A stretch of DNA of 64,000 nt, taken from DATBQN01 sp963755825. GTDB lineage: Bacteria > Acidobacteriota > Thermoanaerobaculia > Multivoradales > UBA5704. Every line of letters begins with the position of its first letter. Positions within the stretch are counted from its first letter, which is position 1. Under the pieces are notes generated by a model, which saw only the letters and a program-made list of their open reading frames with translations, was not told the origin of the DNA and ran no database searches. Shown piece by piece: positions 55,378 through 63,844 of this stretch. Location of the stretch: the NCBI GenBank assembly GCA_963755825.1, contig CAVWLA010000001.1, positions 1,054,001 to 1,118,000 on the forward strand, written 5' to 3'. A program made the translations under genes and the position numbers.

Positions 55378-56370
55378 CTGAAGAAACTGCGGGTCTTCCT
55401 GGGCATCTTCCTGCCTCTCTTGGCAGCGGCGCTCGCCGTCTGGGTGCGCACCTACAAGCCCGATCTGCGGCCGGCGCCCACCATCTCGGTCGCGCGAACG
55501 CCGGCTCAGGTCGCCCGCGGGCGCTACCTCGCCGAGCACGTCAGCGGCTGCATCGGGTGCCATTCCCACCGCGACTGGGGCCGGTTCGGCGGCCCCGTCG
55601 TCGGCCCGCTCGGCTCCGGCGGCGACTGCCTGGGGGAGGCCGACGGGATGCCTGGCACCATCTGCGTCCCGAACTTGACGCCCGATCGCGCCACCGGCCT
55701 CGGCCGCTGGAGCGACGGCGAGGTCATGCGCGCCGTCCGCGAGGGAGTCGACCGCGAGGGGCACGCTCTCTTCCCCTTCATGCCCTACGCTGAGTATCGC
55801 GCCCTCTCAGACGTGGACGCCCGCGCCCTCGTCGCCTATCTCCGCACGCTGCCGCCGGTCGCTCGCGAGGTACCTGGCACCGAGCTCGACTTTCCGGTCA
55901 GCTTCTTCGTGCGCATGGTGCCGGCGCCGCTCGGCCGCGCCGTGGTCGGCCCCGACCCCTCCGATCACCTCGCCTACGGGCGCTACCTGGCGACCATCGC
56001 CGGCTGCCGCTTCTGCCACACGCCGGCCGATTCGCACGAGCGGCCGCTCCCCGGCAAGGAGTGGATCGGCGGCCATGCGTTCCGCGGCCCCTGGGGGACG
56101 CTGCGGTCGCCGAACCTCACCCCGCACGCGAGCGGCCTCGGAGCCGTCGGCCGGGAGGATTTCGTCGGCCGCTTCAAGGCGTTCGAGAGCGCCGCGGCCA
56201 TCGCCGTTCCAGCCAACCAGCGGGGACGCAACACGCCGATGCCCTGGCTCGAGTACGCCGGAATGTCGCGCGACGATCTGCTGGCGATCTACGACTTCCT
56301 GCGCACCCTGCCGGCGGTCGACAACCGGGTGGAGGCCTATCCGGCGCCGGCGCCGGCCGTCGCCCGGTAA
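55378..56370 (+). CDS. Membrane-anchored di-haem cytochrome c
   Basis: This is a 330-residue protein with an N-terminal signal anchor (about residues 4-23) and two class I cytochrome c domains. Haem motifs are CIGCH and CRFCH; GKEWIGGHAF and the methionine-bearing ends of each domain follow. The sequence ARYLAE-like GRYLAEHVSGCIGCH is typical of electron carriers for alcohol and sugar dehydrogenases. The start is uncertain: CTG 55378 has an ideal Shine-Dalgarno, ATG 55333 is the conventional alternative. A perfect repeat copy (55869-55881) is read as VPGT in REVPGTELDFPV. It may pass electrons from the GMC oxidoreductase at 61723, which is inference. Confidence 0.88.
   Translation: MKKLRVFLGIFLPLLAAALAVWVRTYKPDLRPAPTISVARTPAQVARGRYLAEHVSGCIGCHSHRDWGRFGGPVVGPLGSGGDCLGEADGMPGTICVPNLTPDRATGLGRWSDGEVMRAVREGVDREGHALFPFMPYAEYRALSDVDARALVAYLRTLPPVAREVPGTELDFPVSFFVRMVPAPLGRAVVGPDPSDHLAYGRYLATIAGCRFCHTPADSHERPLPGKEWIGGHAFRGPWGTLRSPNLTPHASGLGAVGREDFVGRFKAFESAAAIAVPANQRGRNTPMPWLEYAGMSRDDLLAIYDFLRTLPAVDNRVEAYPAPAPAVAR
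55869..55881 (+). repeat. Single perfect repeat inside the cytochrome gene
   Basis: A perfect GGTACCTGGCACC, read GTA CCT GGC ACC as Val-Pro-Gly-Thr. It appears to add no extra length to the protein. Confidence 0.8.
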
Positions 56371-56387
56371 GCCGGCCGCCGCGGTCA

Positions 56388-56393
56388 TATACT
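56388..56393 (+). promoter_or_regulatory. -10 element TATACT for the CRTAC1 operon
   Basis: TATACT lies 37 nt before the ATG at 56431, leaving a short leader with a GGTGGAG Shine-Dalgarno-like stretch. Confidence 0.5.
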
Positions 56394-56430
56394 CCCGCTC
56401 GAACCGCGATCCCGCGGTGGAGAAACGCCC

Positions 56431-58422
56431 ATGAAATCGATCCAGCTCCGCGCCCTCGCCTCCATGTTCGCCACGGGCCTGCTGCTCGCGACGTCCGCCG
56501 CCGCCCAGCACGACCATGGCGGCTTTCTCGCGGGCCAGGTGCCGGTCGAGGGAACGCCGCAGAGCGGTAACGTCATCGACGTGCCCATACCGGACGTCGG
56601 CGCGACGACCATGAAGGCGCGCCAGAACACGGAGGTCGCGAGCCTTCCCAATTTCAAGGTCTTCCACGACTTCAAGTTCACCGACCGGCTGCCGGAGAGC
56701 GGCATCACCTGGACCCACCACATCGTCGACGACGCCGGCAAGACCTACAAGGCCGCGCACTACGATCACGGCAACGGCATCGTCGCGGCGGACGTCGACG
56801 GCGACGGTCTCCCCGACGTCTACTTCGTCAACCAGCTCGGCAAGAGCGCTCTCTACAAGAACCTTGGCAACGGCTCGTTCAGGGACATCACCGCCGAGGC
56901 CGGCGTCGGCCTCGGCGACCGCATCACCGTCTCGGCGACTTTCGCCGACATCGACAACGACGGCGATCAGGATCTCTACGTCACCAGCGTCCGCGGCGGC
57001 AACGTGATGTTCGAGAACGACGGCCACGGCCATTTCAAGGACATCACCCGGCAGGCCGGCCTCGAGTACGTCGGCCACTCCTCCGCCGCCGTCTTCTTCG
57101 ACTACGACAACGACGGCCTGCTCGACCTCTTCCTCGTCAACGTCGGCAAGTACACCACCGACGTCAAGGGTCCGGGCGGCTACTACCTCGCCTACGAGGA
57201 CGCCTTCCAGGGGCACCTCCACCCCGAGCGCAGCGAGCGCAGCATCCTCTACCACAACCTCGGCGGCAACCGCTTCAAGGACGTCTCGGAGGCGATGAAC
57301 CTGGTCGACACCTCGTGGAGCGGCGACGCCGCGATCACCGATTTCAACGGCGATGGCTGGCCCGACCTCTACGTCCTCGACATGCAGGGCCAGGATCACT
57401 ACTACGAGAACCAGGGCGGCCGGCGCTTCGTCGACAAGACCGATCAGTACTTCCCGCGCACGCCGTGGGGCGCCATGGGGATCAAAGCCTTCGACTACAA
57501 CAACGACGGCCTGATGGATCTCCTCATCACCGACATGCACTCCGACATGATCAAGCTCGCCACTCCCGAGGAGGAGCGCATCAAATTCATCTTCACCGGC
57601 GCGGTCAAGTTCTTCGGCGATCCGGAGAAAGACATCTTCGGCAACGCCTTTTGGAAGAACCTCGGCGGCGGCCGCTTCGCCGAGATGTCGAACGAGCTCG
57701 GCCTCGAGAACTACTGGCCGTGGGGCGTCACCGTGGGCGATTTCAACGCCGACGGCTGGCAGGACGTGCTGATCACCTCGAGCATGAACTTCCCCTTCCG
57801 CTACGGGGTCAACTCGATGCTGCTCAACAACCGCGGCGAGGGCTTCCTCGACGCCGAGTTCACCCTCGGCATCGAGCCGCGGCGCGGCGGCCGCACGCGC
57901 AAGACCTGGTTCACCCTCGACTGCTCGGGAGCGGACAAGGCGCACGACCTCTGCAAGGGGAGGACCGGCGAGATAACCGTCACCGGCACCCTTGGCAGCC
58001 GCTCGGCGATCGCCTTCGACATCGACAACGACGGCGATCTCGACATCATCACCAACGATTTCAACTCCGAGCCGCAGGTCTTCATCAGCGACCTGGCGCA
58101 GAAGCGCCCCATCCACTACCTCAAGGTCCGCCTGGTCGGCACGCGCTCCAACCGCAACGGCCTCGGCGCCACGGTCAAGGTGACCGCCGGCGGCATGACG
58201 CAGACACAGTGGATGGACGGCAGCTCCGGCTATCTCTCCCACAGCATCCTGCCCCTCTACTTCGGCCTCGGCGACGCGGCTGCCGTCGACCGCGTCGAGG
58301 TGAGCTGGCCCTCCGGCATCCATCAGGTGCTCGCCGGGCCGCTGACGGCGAATCGCCAGCTCGAGGTGGTCGAGCAGGGGGCGGCGCCGGCGAAGAGCGC
58401 GGCGGTGAAGCCCACCCGCTGA
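56431..58422 (+). CDS. Secreted CRTAC1-like FG-GAP/ASPIC-UnbV protein 1
   Basis: This is a 663-residue protein with a signal peptide (about residues 1-26). Many FG-GAP/VCBS calcium-site repeats follow (VAADVDGDGLPDVYFVN, FADIDNDGDQDLYVTS, FFDYDNDGLLDLFLVN, ITDFNGDGWPDLYVLD, FDIDNDGDLDIITND) forming a beta-propeller. The C-terminal ASPIC/UnbV segment is GLGATVKVTAGG...GYLSHSILPLYFGLGDA...RVEVSWPSG. It is probably a periplasmic or surface calcium-binding protein; enzymatic activity is not established. The stop overlaps the next start (TGATG), so the genes are cotranslated. Confidence 0.9.
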   Translation: MKSIQLRALASMFATGLLLATSAAAQHDHGGFLAGQVPVEGTPQSGNVIDVPIPDVGATTMKARQNTEVASLPNFKVFHDFKFTDRLPESGITWTHHIVDDAGKTYKAAHYDHGNGIVAADVDGDGLPDVYFVNQLGKSALYKNLGNGSFRDITAEAGVGLGDRITVSATFADIDNDGDQDLYVTSVRGGNVMFENDGHGHFKDITRQAGLEYVGHSSAAVFFDYDNDGLLDLFLVNVGKYTTDVKGPGGYYLAYEDAFQGHLHPERSERSILYHNLGGNRFKDVSEAMNLVDTSWSGDAAITDFNGDGWPDLYVLDMQGQDHYYENQGGRRFVDKTDQYFPRTPWGAMGIKAFDYNNDGLMDLLITDMHSDMIKLATPEEERIKFIFTGAVKFFGDPEKDIFGNAFWKNLGGGRFAEMSNELGLENYWPWGVTVGDFNADGWQDVLITSSMNFPFRYGVNSMLLNNRGEGFLDAEFTLGIEPRRGGRTRKTWFTLDCSGADKAHDLCKGRTGEITVTGTLGSRSAIAFDIDNDGDLDIITNDFNSEPQVFISDLAQKRPIHYLKVRLVGTRSNRNGLGATVKVTAGGMTQTQWMDGSSGYLSHSILPLYFGLGDAAAVDRVEVSWPSGIHQVLAGPLTANRQLEVVEQGAAPAKSAAVKPTR

Positions 58423-60188
58423 TGCGCGCCGCGCCCCGCGCGCCGCGCGCTCTGTGGATCGGAGCGGCGCTCGCGCTCGCCGCGGGCCTCGCCTTGCCGC
58501 GCGCCTCGAGCGAGGCGACGGCACCGAGCCCGCCGCCGGCGCCGATCTTCGCCGAGCAGGCTCGCCAGGCCGGGCTCGACTTCACCCACCAGAACGGGAT
58601 GACCGGCAGGCTCTACATGCCGGAGATCATGGGACCCGGCGTCGCCTTGGTCGACGTCGACAACGACGGCGATCTCGACGTCTTCCTCGTTCAGGGCGGC
58701 CCGCTGTCGGCGGCGACGGCAGGCCCGCGGCCGGCCGTTGCCGGCCACCGCCTCTTCCGCAACGACTCGCGGCCGGGCAAGGACGGCCGCCGCACGCCGC
58801 GCTTCACCGACGTCACCGCGGCGAGCGGCATCACCGCCGGCTGTTATGGGATGGGGGTGGCGGCCGGCGACTACGACAACGACGGCTGGACCGACCTCTA
58901 TGTGACCGGCCTCGGCTGCGCGCAGCTCTGGCACAACAACGGACCTGACGCCCAGGGGCGAATCACCTTCACCGACGTGACGGCGAAGAGCGGCACGGCG
59001 AACCCGCATTGGGGGGTGAGCGCCACCTTCTTCGACTACGACCGCGACGGCTGGCTCGACCTCTACGTCGGCAACTACCTCAACTTCACCTTCGCCGCGC
59101 GGCCGTGCCGGACGCCAGCCGGCGCTCCCGACTACTGCGGGCCGGTGGCGGCCGACGCGGTGCCCGGCCGCCTCTTCCACAACCGCGGCGACGGCACCTT
59201 CGAGGACGTCACGGCGAAGAGCGGCATCGCCGCCGAGTACGGTCCGGCGCTCGGCGTCGTCGCCGCGGATCTCGACGGCGACGGCTGGCCCGACCTCTAC
59301 GTGGCGAACGACGAGACCCCGAACCAGCTGTGGATCAACCAGCGCAACGGCACCTTCAAGAACGTGGCGCTCGCCGCCGGCTGCGCCGTCGGCGCCGACG
59401 GCCGGCCGCAGGCGAGCATGGGGGTCGACGCCGGCGACCTCGACGGCGACGGCCGCGAGGACCTCTTCATGGACAACCTCAGCGGCGAAGGCGATGCCCT
59501 CTATCGCAACGTCGGCGGTGCTGGAGAAGCGGCGTTCGAGGACGCCTCGATCTCGAGCGGCCTCGCCCTCGCCTCGCGGCCGCTCACCGGCTTCGGTGCC
59601 GTCGCCCTCGACTACGACGACGACGGCCGGCTCGACCTGCTGACTGTCAACGGCGCGATCAAGATCGTCGAGAGCCAGCAGCGGGCGGGCGATCCGCTGC
59701 CCCTCAAGCAGCCACGCCAGCTGCTCCACAACCTCGGCGGTGGCAGGTTCGCCGACGTGACCGCCGAGGCCGGGGCCGCCTTCGCGCTGCCGGCGGTGGG
59801 CCGCGGCGCCGCCGTCGGCGACCTCGATGGCGACGGCGCGCCCGACGTGGTGGTCGCCGACAACGATGGACCGGTGCGGCTGTTCCTCAACCAGGTGGGC
59901 CGCCGCCACCACTTCCTCGGCCTCCGCCTGCTGACCGGGAAGCGCGACGCGCTCGGCGCCCGCGTCGAGCTGCGCCGAGAGGGCGCCTCTGTCCTCGTGC
60001 GGCGCGCCCATGCCGACGGCAGCTACGCCTCGGCGAGCGACCCGCGGGTGATCTTCGGTCTCGGCGACACCGCCGCGGCCGGCGAGGCGCTGGTGCGCTG
60101 GCCGGACGGCCGCCAGGAGATCTTCGGCGGCCTCCGCCCCGACGCCTACACCACCCTCCACGAGGGGACCGGCAAGGCCGCCCCGTGA
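58422..60188 (+). CDS. Secreted CRTAC1-like FG-GAP/ASPIC-UnbV protein 2
   Basis: This is a 588-residue paralogue of the preceding protein. It has a signal peptide (about residues 1-30), then FAEQARQAGLDFTHQNGMTGRLYMPEIMGPGVALVDVDNDGDLDVFLVQGG, several FG-GAP repeats and a C-terminal ASPIC/UnbV domain (LGARVELRREG...YASASDPRVIFGLGDT...LVRWPDGRQE). Two cysteine pairs in the middle (RPCRTPAGAPDYCGP) suggest a disulfide. The start overlaps the preceding stop by 1 nt, and its stop overlaps the TPR gene start (GTGA). Confidence 0.92.
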   Translation: MRAAPRAPRALWIGAALALAAGLALPRASSEATAPSPPPAPIFAEQARQAGLDFTHQNGMTGRLYMPEIMGPGVALVDVDNDGDLDVFLVQGGPLSAATAGPRPAVAGHRLFRNDSRPGKDGRRTPRFTDVTAASGITAGCYGMGVAAGDYDNDGWTDLYVTGLGCAQLWHNNGPDAQGRITFTDVTAKSGTANPHWGVSATFFDYDRDGWLDLYVGNYLNFTFAARPCRTPAGAPDYCGPVAADAVPGRLFHNRGDGTFEDVTAKSGIAAEYGPALGVVAADLDGDGWPDLYVANDETPNQLWINQRNGTFKNVALAAGCAVGADGRPQASMGVDAGDLDGDGREDLFMDNLSGEGDALYRNVGGAGEAAFEDASISSGLALASRPLTGFGAVALDYDDDGRLDLLTVNGAIKIVESQQRAGDPLPLKQPRQLLHNLGGGRFADVTAEAGAAFALPAVGRGAAVGDLDGDGAPDVVVADNDGPVRLFLNQVGRRHHFLGLRLLTGKRDALGARVELRREGASVLVRRAHADGSYASASDPRVIFGLGDTAAAGEALVRWPDGRQEIFGGLRPDAYTTLHEGTGKAAP

Positions 60189-61702
60189 GGAGACCTGCTC
60201 CCCAGCGTTCCCGTTTTGGCCGCTTCCGCGCCGCCGCCGTCCTCCTGCTCCTCCTCGGCATCTCCTTCCAACTCGCCGGCGCGGCACCTGCCGGCCTGCT
60301 GCCGGTGCCGGAGCCCGACATCTCGCGGATGGAGCCCGCGGTCCGCGCCCAGCTCGCCGCGGCGCGCCGCGGGCTCGACGAGCTCGCCAGTCCGGCCGGT
60401 GCCTCCCTCATTCCGGCGGCGGCGGCGGCGTACGGGGAGGCGGGAGGCCTCTATCTCCTCTACGGCCTCCTCGATGCCGCCGCCGCCGCGCTCGCCGATG
60501 CCGAGAGCCTGGCACCTCGCGAGGTCCGCTGGCCCTACTACCTCGGCGTCGCCGCTCAACAGAGGGATGACGCCGAGGCGGCGCGGCGCGCTCTCGCGCA
60601 CGCCCTCGCTCTCGCGCCCCGCGACGTCCCCACCCTCCTTCGCCTGGGCGAGGTCGAGCTCCTCGCCGACCATCTGGAGGCCGCACGCGAGCGCTTTGCC
60701 GTCGCCCTCGCGGCCGACCCCGGCTCCGCCGCCGCGCACGCCGGTCTCGGCCGGGTGGCGCTCGCCGAGCGCCAGGGAGCCGCCGCGGCCGAGCACTTCG
60801 CGGCGGCGCTCGCGGCGCAGCCGACGGCGACCTCGCTCCATGCCCAGCTCGCGGCGGCCTTCCGCCTGGCCGGGCAGGCCGACCGCGCGCGCAACGAGGC
60901 GAGCCGCTACGGCGAGGGCCGGGTCACCTTCCCGGATCCCTGGATGGATCGTCTCGCCGAGGCCGACGCCGGCACCCGCGGACATGCCGCCCGCGCCGCG
61001 AAGGCCCTCGCGACCGGGCGCTTCACGGTCGCCGCCGACGAATACGGCAAGGTCCTCGCCGTCGATCCGGCCGATGCCGACGCCTGGGGGAACCTCGGCG
61101 TGGCGCGCGAAGCTCTCGGGGACGCCCCGGCGGCCGCCGAGGCCTACCGCAAGGCGATCGCCCTCGCGCCCGAGAAACCTCGTCCCCACTACAACTTAGG
61201 GACCCTCCTCGCCCGCCGCGGCGCGGTCGCCGAGGGGATCGCCGAGCTCCGCTCCGCGGTGTACCTGGCACCTGATCTTCAGGATGCGCGATTGAACTTG
61301 GCGACGGCGCTCCTCGCCGCCGGCCGCGACCGCGAGGCGCGGGCCGAGCTCGAGGAGGGGCTCGCGAAGACCGCCAACGCCGACTTCGCCGCCGACCTCA
61401 TCCGCGTCCTCGCCTGCTCGGCCGACCCCGCCGTGCGCGACGGCGCCCGCGCCCTCTCGCTCGCCCAGCGCCTGCTGGCGGGCGGCGACTCCGCCGTGGG
61501 CCAGGCCCTCGAGGCGATGGCGCTCGCCGAGCTCGGCAGCTTCCCCGAGGCGACCGCCCACCAGCGCCGGGCGCTCGACGCGGCGGCGGGCGGCGCGGCC
61601 GACCCCGCGACGGTGGCGCGCCTCCGCGCCGACCTCGCCGGCTACGCGGCGAGCAGGCCCTGCCGCGAGCCCTGGAAGGACGCGTCGGCGACCCGCCCCT
61701 GA
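60185..61702 (+). CDS. Secreted TPR-repeat protein
   Basis: This is a 505-residue protein with a GTG start coupled to the preceding gene, a signal peptide (about residues 1-34) and TPRs over most of the length (ALALAPRDVPTLLRLGEVELLADHLEAARERF; VLAVDPADADAWGNLGVAREALGDAPAAAEAYRKAI; PHYNLGTLLARRGAVAEGIAELRSAVYLAP). CRTAC1-TPR pairing in one operon is frequent in Acidobacteriota. It probably scaffolds a periplasmic complex with the two CRTAC1-like proteins. A repeat copy at 61260 is read here as the natural TPR motif VYLAPD. Confidence 0.88.
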   Translation: MRRPAPQRSRFGRFRAAAVLLLLLGISFQLAGAAPAGLLPVPEPDISRMEPAVRAQLAAARRGLDELASPAGASLIPAAAAAYGEAGGLYLLYGLLDAAAAALADAESLAPREVRWPYYLGVAAQQRDDAEAARRALAHALALAPRDVPTLLRLGEVELLADHLEAARERFAVALAADPGSAAAHAGLGRVALAERQGAAAAEHFAAALAAQPTATSLHAQLAAAFRLAGQADRARNEASRYGEGRVTFPDPWMDRLAEADAGTRGHAARAAKALATGRFTVAADEYGKVLAVDPADADAWGNLGVAREALGDAPAAAEAYRKAIALAPEKPRPHYNLGTLLARRGAVAEGIAELRSAVYLAPDLQDARLNLATALLAAGRDREARAELEEGLAKTANADFAADLIRVLACSADPAVRDGARALSLAQRLLAGGDSAVGQALEAMALAELGSFPEATAHQRRALDAAAGGAADPATVARLRADLAGYAASRPCREPWKDASATRP

Positions 61703-61722
61703 GGCGCGCGCGCTCGGCGCGG

Positions 61723-63363
61723 CTACCCGAGCTCGCCGCGGCGTGCCCGCGCAAGGATGTGGTCCGCCGTGCGGAAGCTGTTCGCCAGGATGGTAAGCGT
61801 CGGCGGAGCGCCCCCCGACGTCGGCATGAAGCTGCCGTCGACCACGAAGAGGTTCGATACGTCGTGGCTCTGGCAGTACCGGTTCAGCACCGAGGTCTGC
61901 GGGTCGTCTCCCGCCCGGCAGGTACCGTGGACGAGAAACGAGGCGACCTCGCCCGCGAACAGAACCTTGAGCTCGTCGGCACCCATGTCGGCGAAGATCT
62001 CGAGGCCTCGCTCCACGACCCAGCGCCCCACTCTGGCGTGATGCTCGGGGATCTGCAGGTTGATCCTGGCCACCGGCATCCCCCATCGGTCGCACACCTC
62101 GGGATCGAGCTCGACGAAGGTTCCCGGGTTCGGCAGGAAGTCGTGGTAGAGATCGATCTCCAGCGGATCGACTTCGTGGAAGAAGGCCTTGAGCCGTTGC
62201 TTGAGCTCGGCTCCCCAAGCGGTGATGCTCCCCTCCTGCGCCAGCAGCATCGAGCGCAGGATGGGACCGAGGCCGGCGTGGCGAAAGACGATCATGCCTC
62301 CCTTGGGCAGATCTGAGACCCCGTCGGGCAGGAAGTAGTAATCCATGAGAGATCGTCCGATGAACGGGTTGGGGTCCGCGAACATCGCCGCGTGACGCTG
62401 GCGCCGGAACTTGGCCTGGCCGGACGAGGTGGACTGGAATTGGAGGTTGCGGCCGACCTCGCCCGAGCGATTGGCGAGCCCGTCCGAAAAGCGCGCCGAC
62501 CTGGAGAGCAGCAGCAGGCGGGCCGACTCCACCGCCGAGCAGCAGACGCAGACGATCCGCGCCCGCACCCTCCGCTCGCGGCCTCCCTCGTCGATGTAGA
62601 CGCAACCGCTCGCTCGGCCGTCGGCTCCCACGGTCACCTCGCGCACCATGGCGAGAGGGCGCACCTCGCAGCGGCCGGTCGCTCGCGCTCGCGACAGGAG
62701 AGCCTCCTGGGAGCTTCCCTTGGCTCCGGTGCGGCAGCCGTATCCGGCGCAGAAATGACAATAGGCGCAGACCGCCCGACCCCCATACGACCGGGAGTTG
62801 ATGCCGCGCGGCGTCGGGAACGGGTGCAGGCCCTGCCCGCTGCAGGCCCGATCCAGATGCACTGCCAGGGCATTGGCGTCCAGGGCCGGCATGGGATATC
62901 CCTTCGATCGCGGACCCTCGAACGGGTTGCTATCGGCCGTTCCCGACACTCCGACCTCCCACTCCGCACGCGTGTAGTAGGGCTCGAGCTCGCCATAGTC
63001 ATACGGCCAATCGGCGATCGACTCATAGGCGCCGAAGCGGCTGCGCAGGCGAAAGTCGTCGGGATGGAAGCGGCTGAAATAGGCGCCCATGTGCACCGTG
63101 CCGCCGCCGACGCAGCAGGCCGTCCAACCGATGAAGCTGCGCCGCGGACCCTCGAGACGCGGATGGATCAGCATGTGCGGATCATCGGCAGGCGGCGGCA
63201 GGAAGAGATCCCTGAAGGTGCTGCCCACCTCATCTGACGGATACTCCTCGCGCGCGATCTCGCGCCCCTTCTCGAGCACGAGGACGCGCATTCCTGCCTG
63301 CGAGAGCGCCAGCGCCAACGGCCCGCCGCCCGCACCGCTGCCGATGATGACGACGTCCCTCAT
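61723..63363 (-). CDS. GMC-family FAD oxidoreductase
   Basis: This is a 546-residue flavoprotein starting MRDVVIIGSGAGGGPLALALSQAG, the dinucleotide-binding GxGxxG. FAD-motif regions include VLEKGRE and GWTACCVGGGTVHMGAYFSRF. The Cys-rich CAYCHFCAGYGCRTGAKGS is characteristic of the gluconate/sorbitol-dehydrogenase branch. The active-site C-terminus is HGTCRAGDD...LFVVDGSFMPTSGGAPPTLTILANSFR. There is no signal peptide; export by association with the subunit-3 partner is usual for the family. It is coupled (ATGA) to the small subunit gene upstream. Confidence 0.93.
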   Translation of the reverse strand: MRDVVIIGSGAGGGPLALALSQAGMRVLVLEKGREIAREEYPSDEVGSTFRDLFLPPPADDPHMLIHPRLEGPRRSFIGWTACCVGGGTVHMGAYFSRFHPDDFRLRSRFGAYESIADWPYDYGELEPYYTRAEWEVGVSGTADSNPFEGPRSKGYPMPALDANALAVHLDRACSGQGLHPFPTPRGINSRSYGGRAVCAYCHFCAGYGCRTGAKGSSQEALLSRARATGRCEVRPLAMVREVTVGADGRASGCVYIDEGGRERRVRARIVCVCCSAVESARLLLLSRSARFSDGLANRSGEVGRNLQFQSTSSGQAKFRRQRHAAMFADPNPFIGRSLMDYYFLPDGVSDLPKGGMIVFRHAGLGPILRSMLLAQEGSITAWGAELKQRLKAFFHEVDPLEIDLYHDFLPNPGTFVELDPEVCDRWGMPVARINLQIPEHHARVGRWVVERGLEIFADMGADELKVLFAGEVASFLVHGTCRAGDDPQTSVLNRYCQSHDVSNLFVVDGSFMPTSGGAPPTLTILANSFRTADHILARARRGELG

Positions 63364-63809
63364 CGCGTTCTCTCCGGGCAGTCCGCCACCTGGATCGTCC
63401 CCGCCAGGCCCAGATAGCGCCACCCGAGGCCGCCGCGGTTCCCCCCGTGCCGGGGGTGGCAGAGAAAGCCTTCGATCGACAGGAGGATCAGGTGTTCGAA
63501 GAACCGCCGCGCATCGTTGTTCGGGAACTCCTGCGCCTCGCGCAGGATCTCGTCCTGGTCGGCACCCGAGCAGGCAGCGAAGTCCGTGCTCTTGCGGCCC
63601 TGCGCCAGAACCTGGAGAAAATCGAGACCGCGCTCGAAGAGCGAGACGAGATGCCGGTGCCTCGGCTCTTCGAGCGCGTCTGCGACATACTCCATGACGC
63701 CGGTTTCGGCGGCGCCCGGTCCATCATCGGAGGGCAGGATCCTGGCGACCGCGGCCGCGAGCAGCAGCTGGCGGGCGGGCGTGAGTTCCCGATGCCGTTC
63801 CGTCGTCAT
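63360..63809 (-). CDS. Gluconate 2-dehydrogenase subunit 3-like protein
   Basis: This is a 149-residue protein. LTPARQLLLAAAVARILPSDDGPGAAETGVMEYVADAL and FFEHLILLSIEGFLCHPRHGGNRGGLGWRYLGL are typical of subunit 3, which accompanies GMC catalytic subunits. Most relatives carry a Tat signal; none is obvious here. It starts 35 nt after the small gene at 63845-64000 and overlaps the GMC gene by 4 nt. Confidence 0.9.
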   Translation of the reverse strand: MTTERHRELTPARQLLLAAAVARILPSDDGPGAAETGVMEYVADALEEPRHRHLVSLFERGLDFLQVLAQGRKSTDFAACSGADQDEILREAQEFPNNDARRFFEHLILLSIEGFLCHPRHGGNRGGLGWRYLGLAGTIQVADCPERTR

Positions 63810-63844
63810 CAGTCACCTCGAAGCTCCATCGGCGCCAGCGAGCG

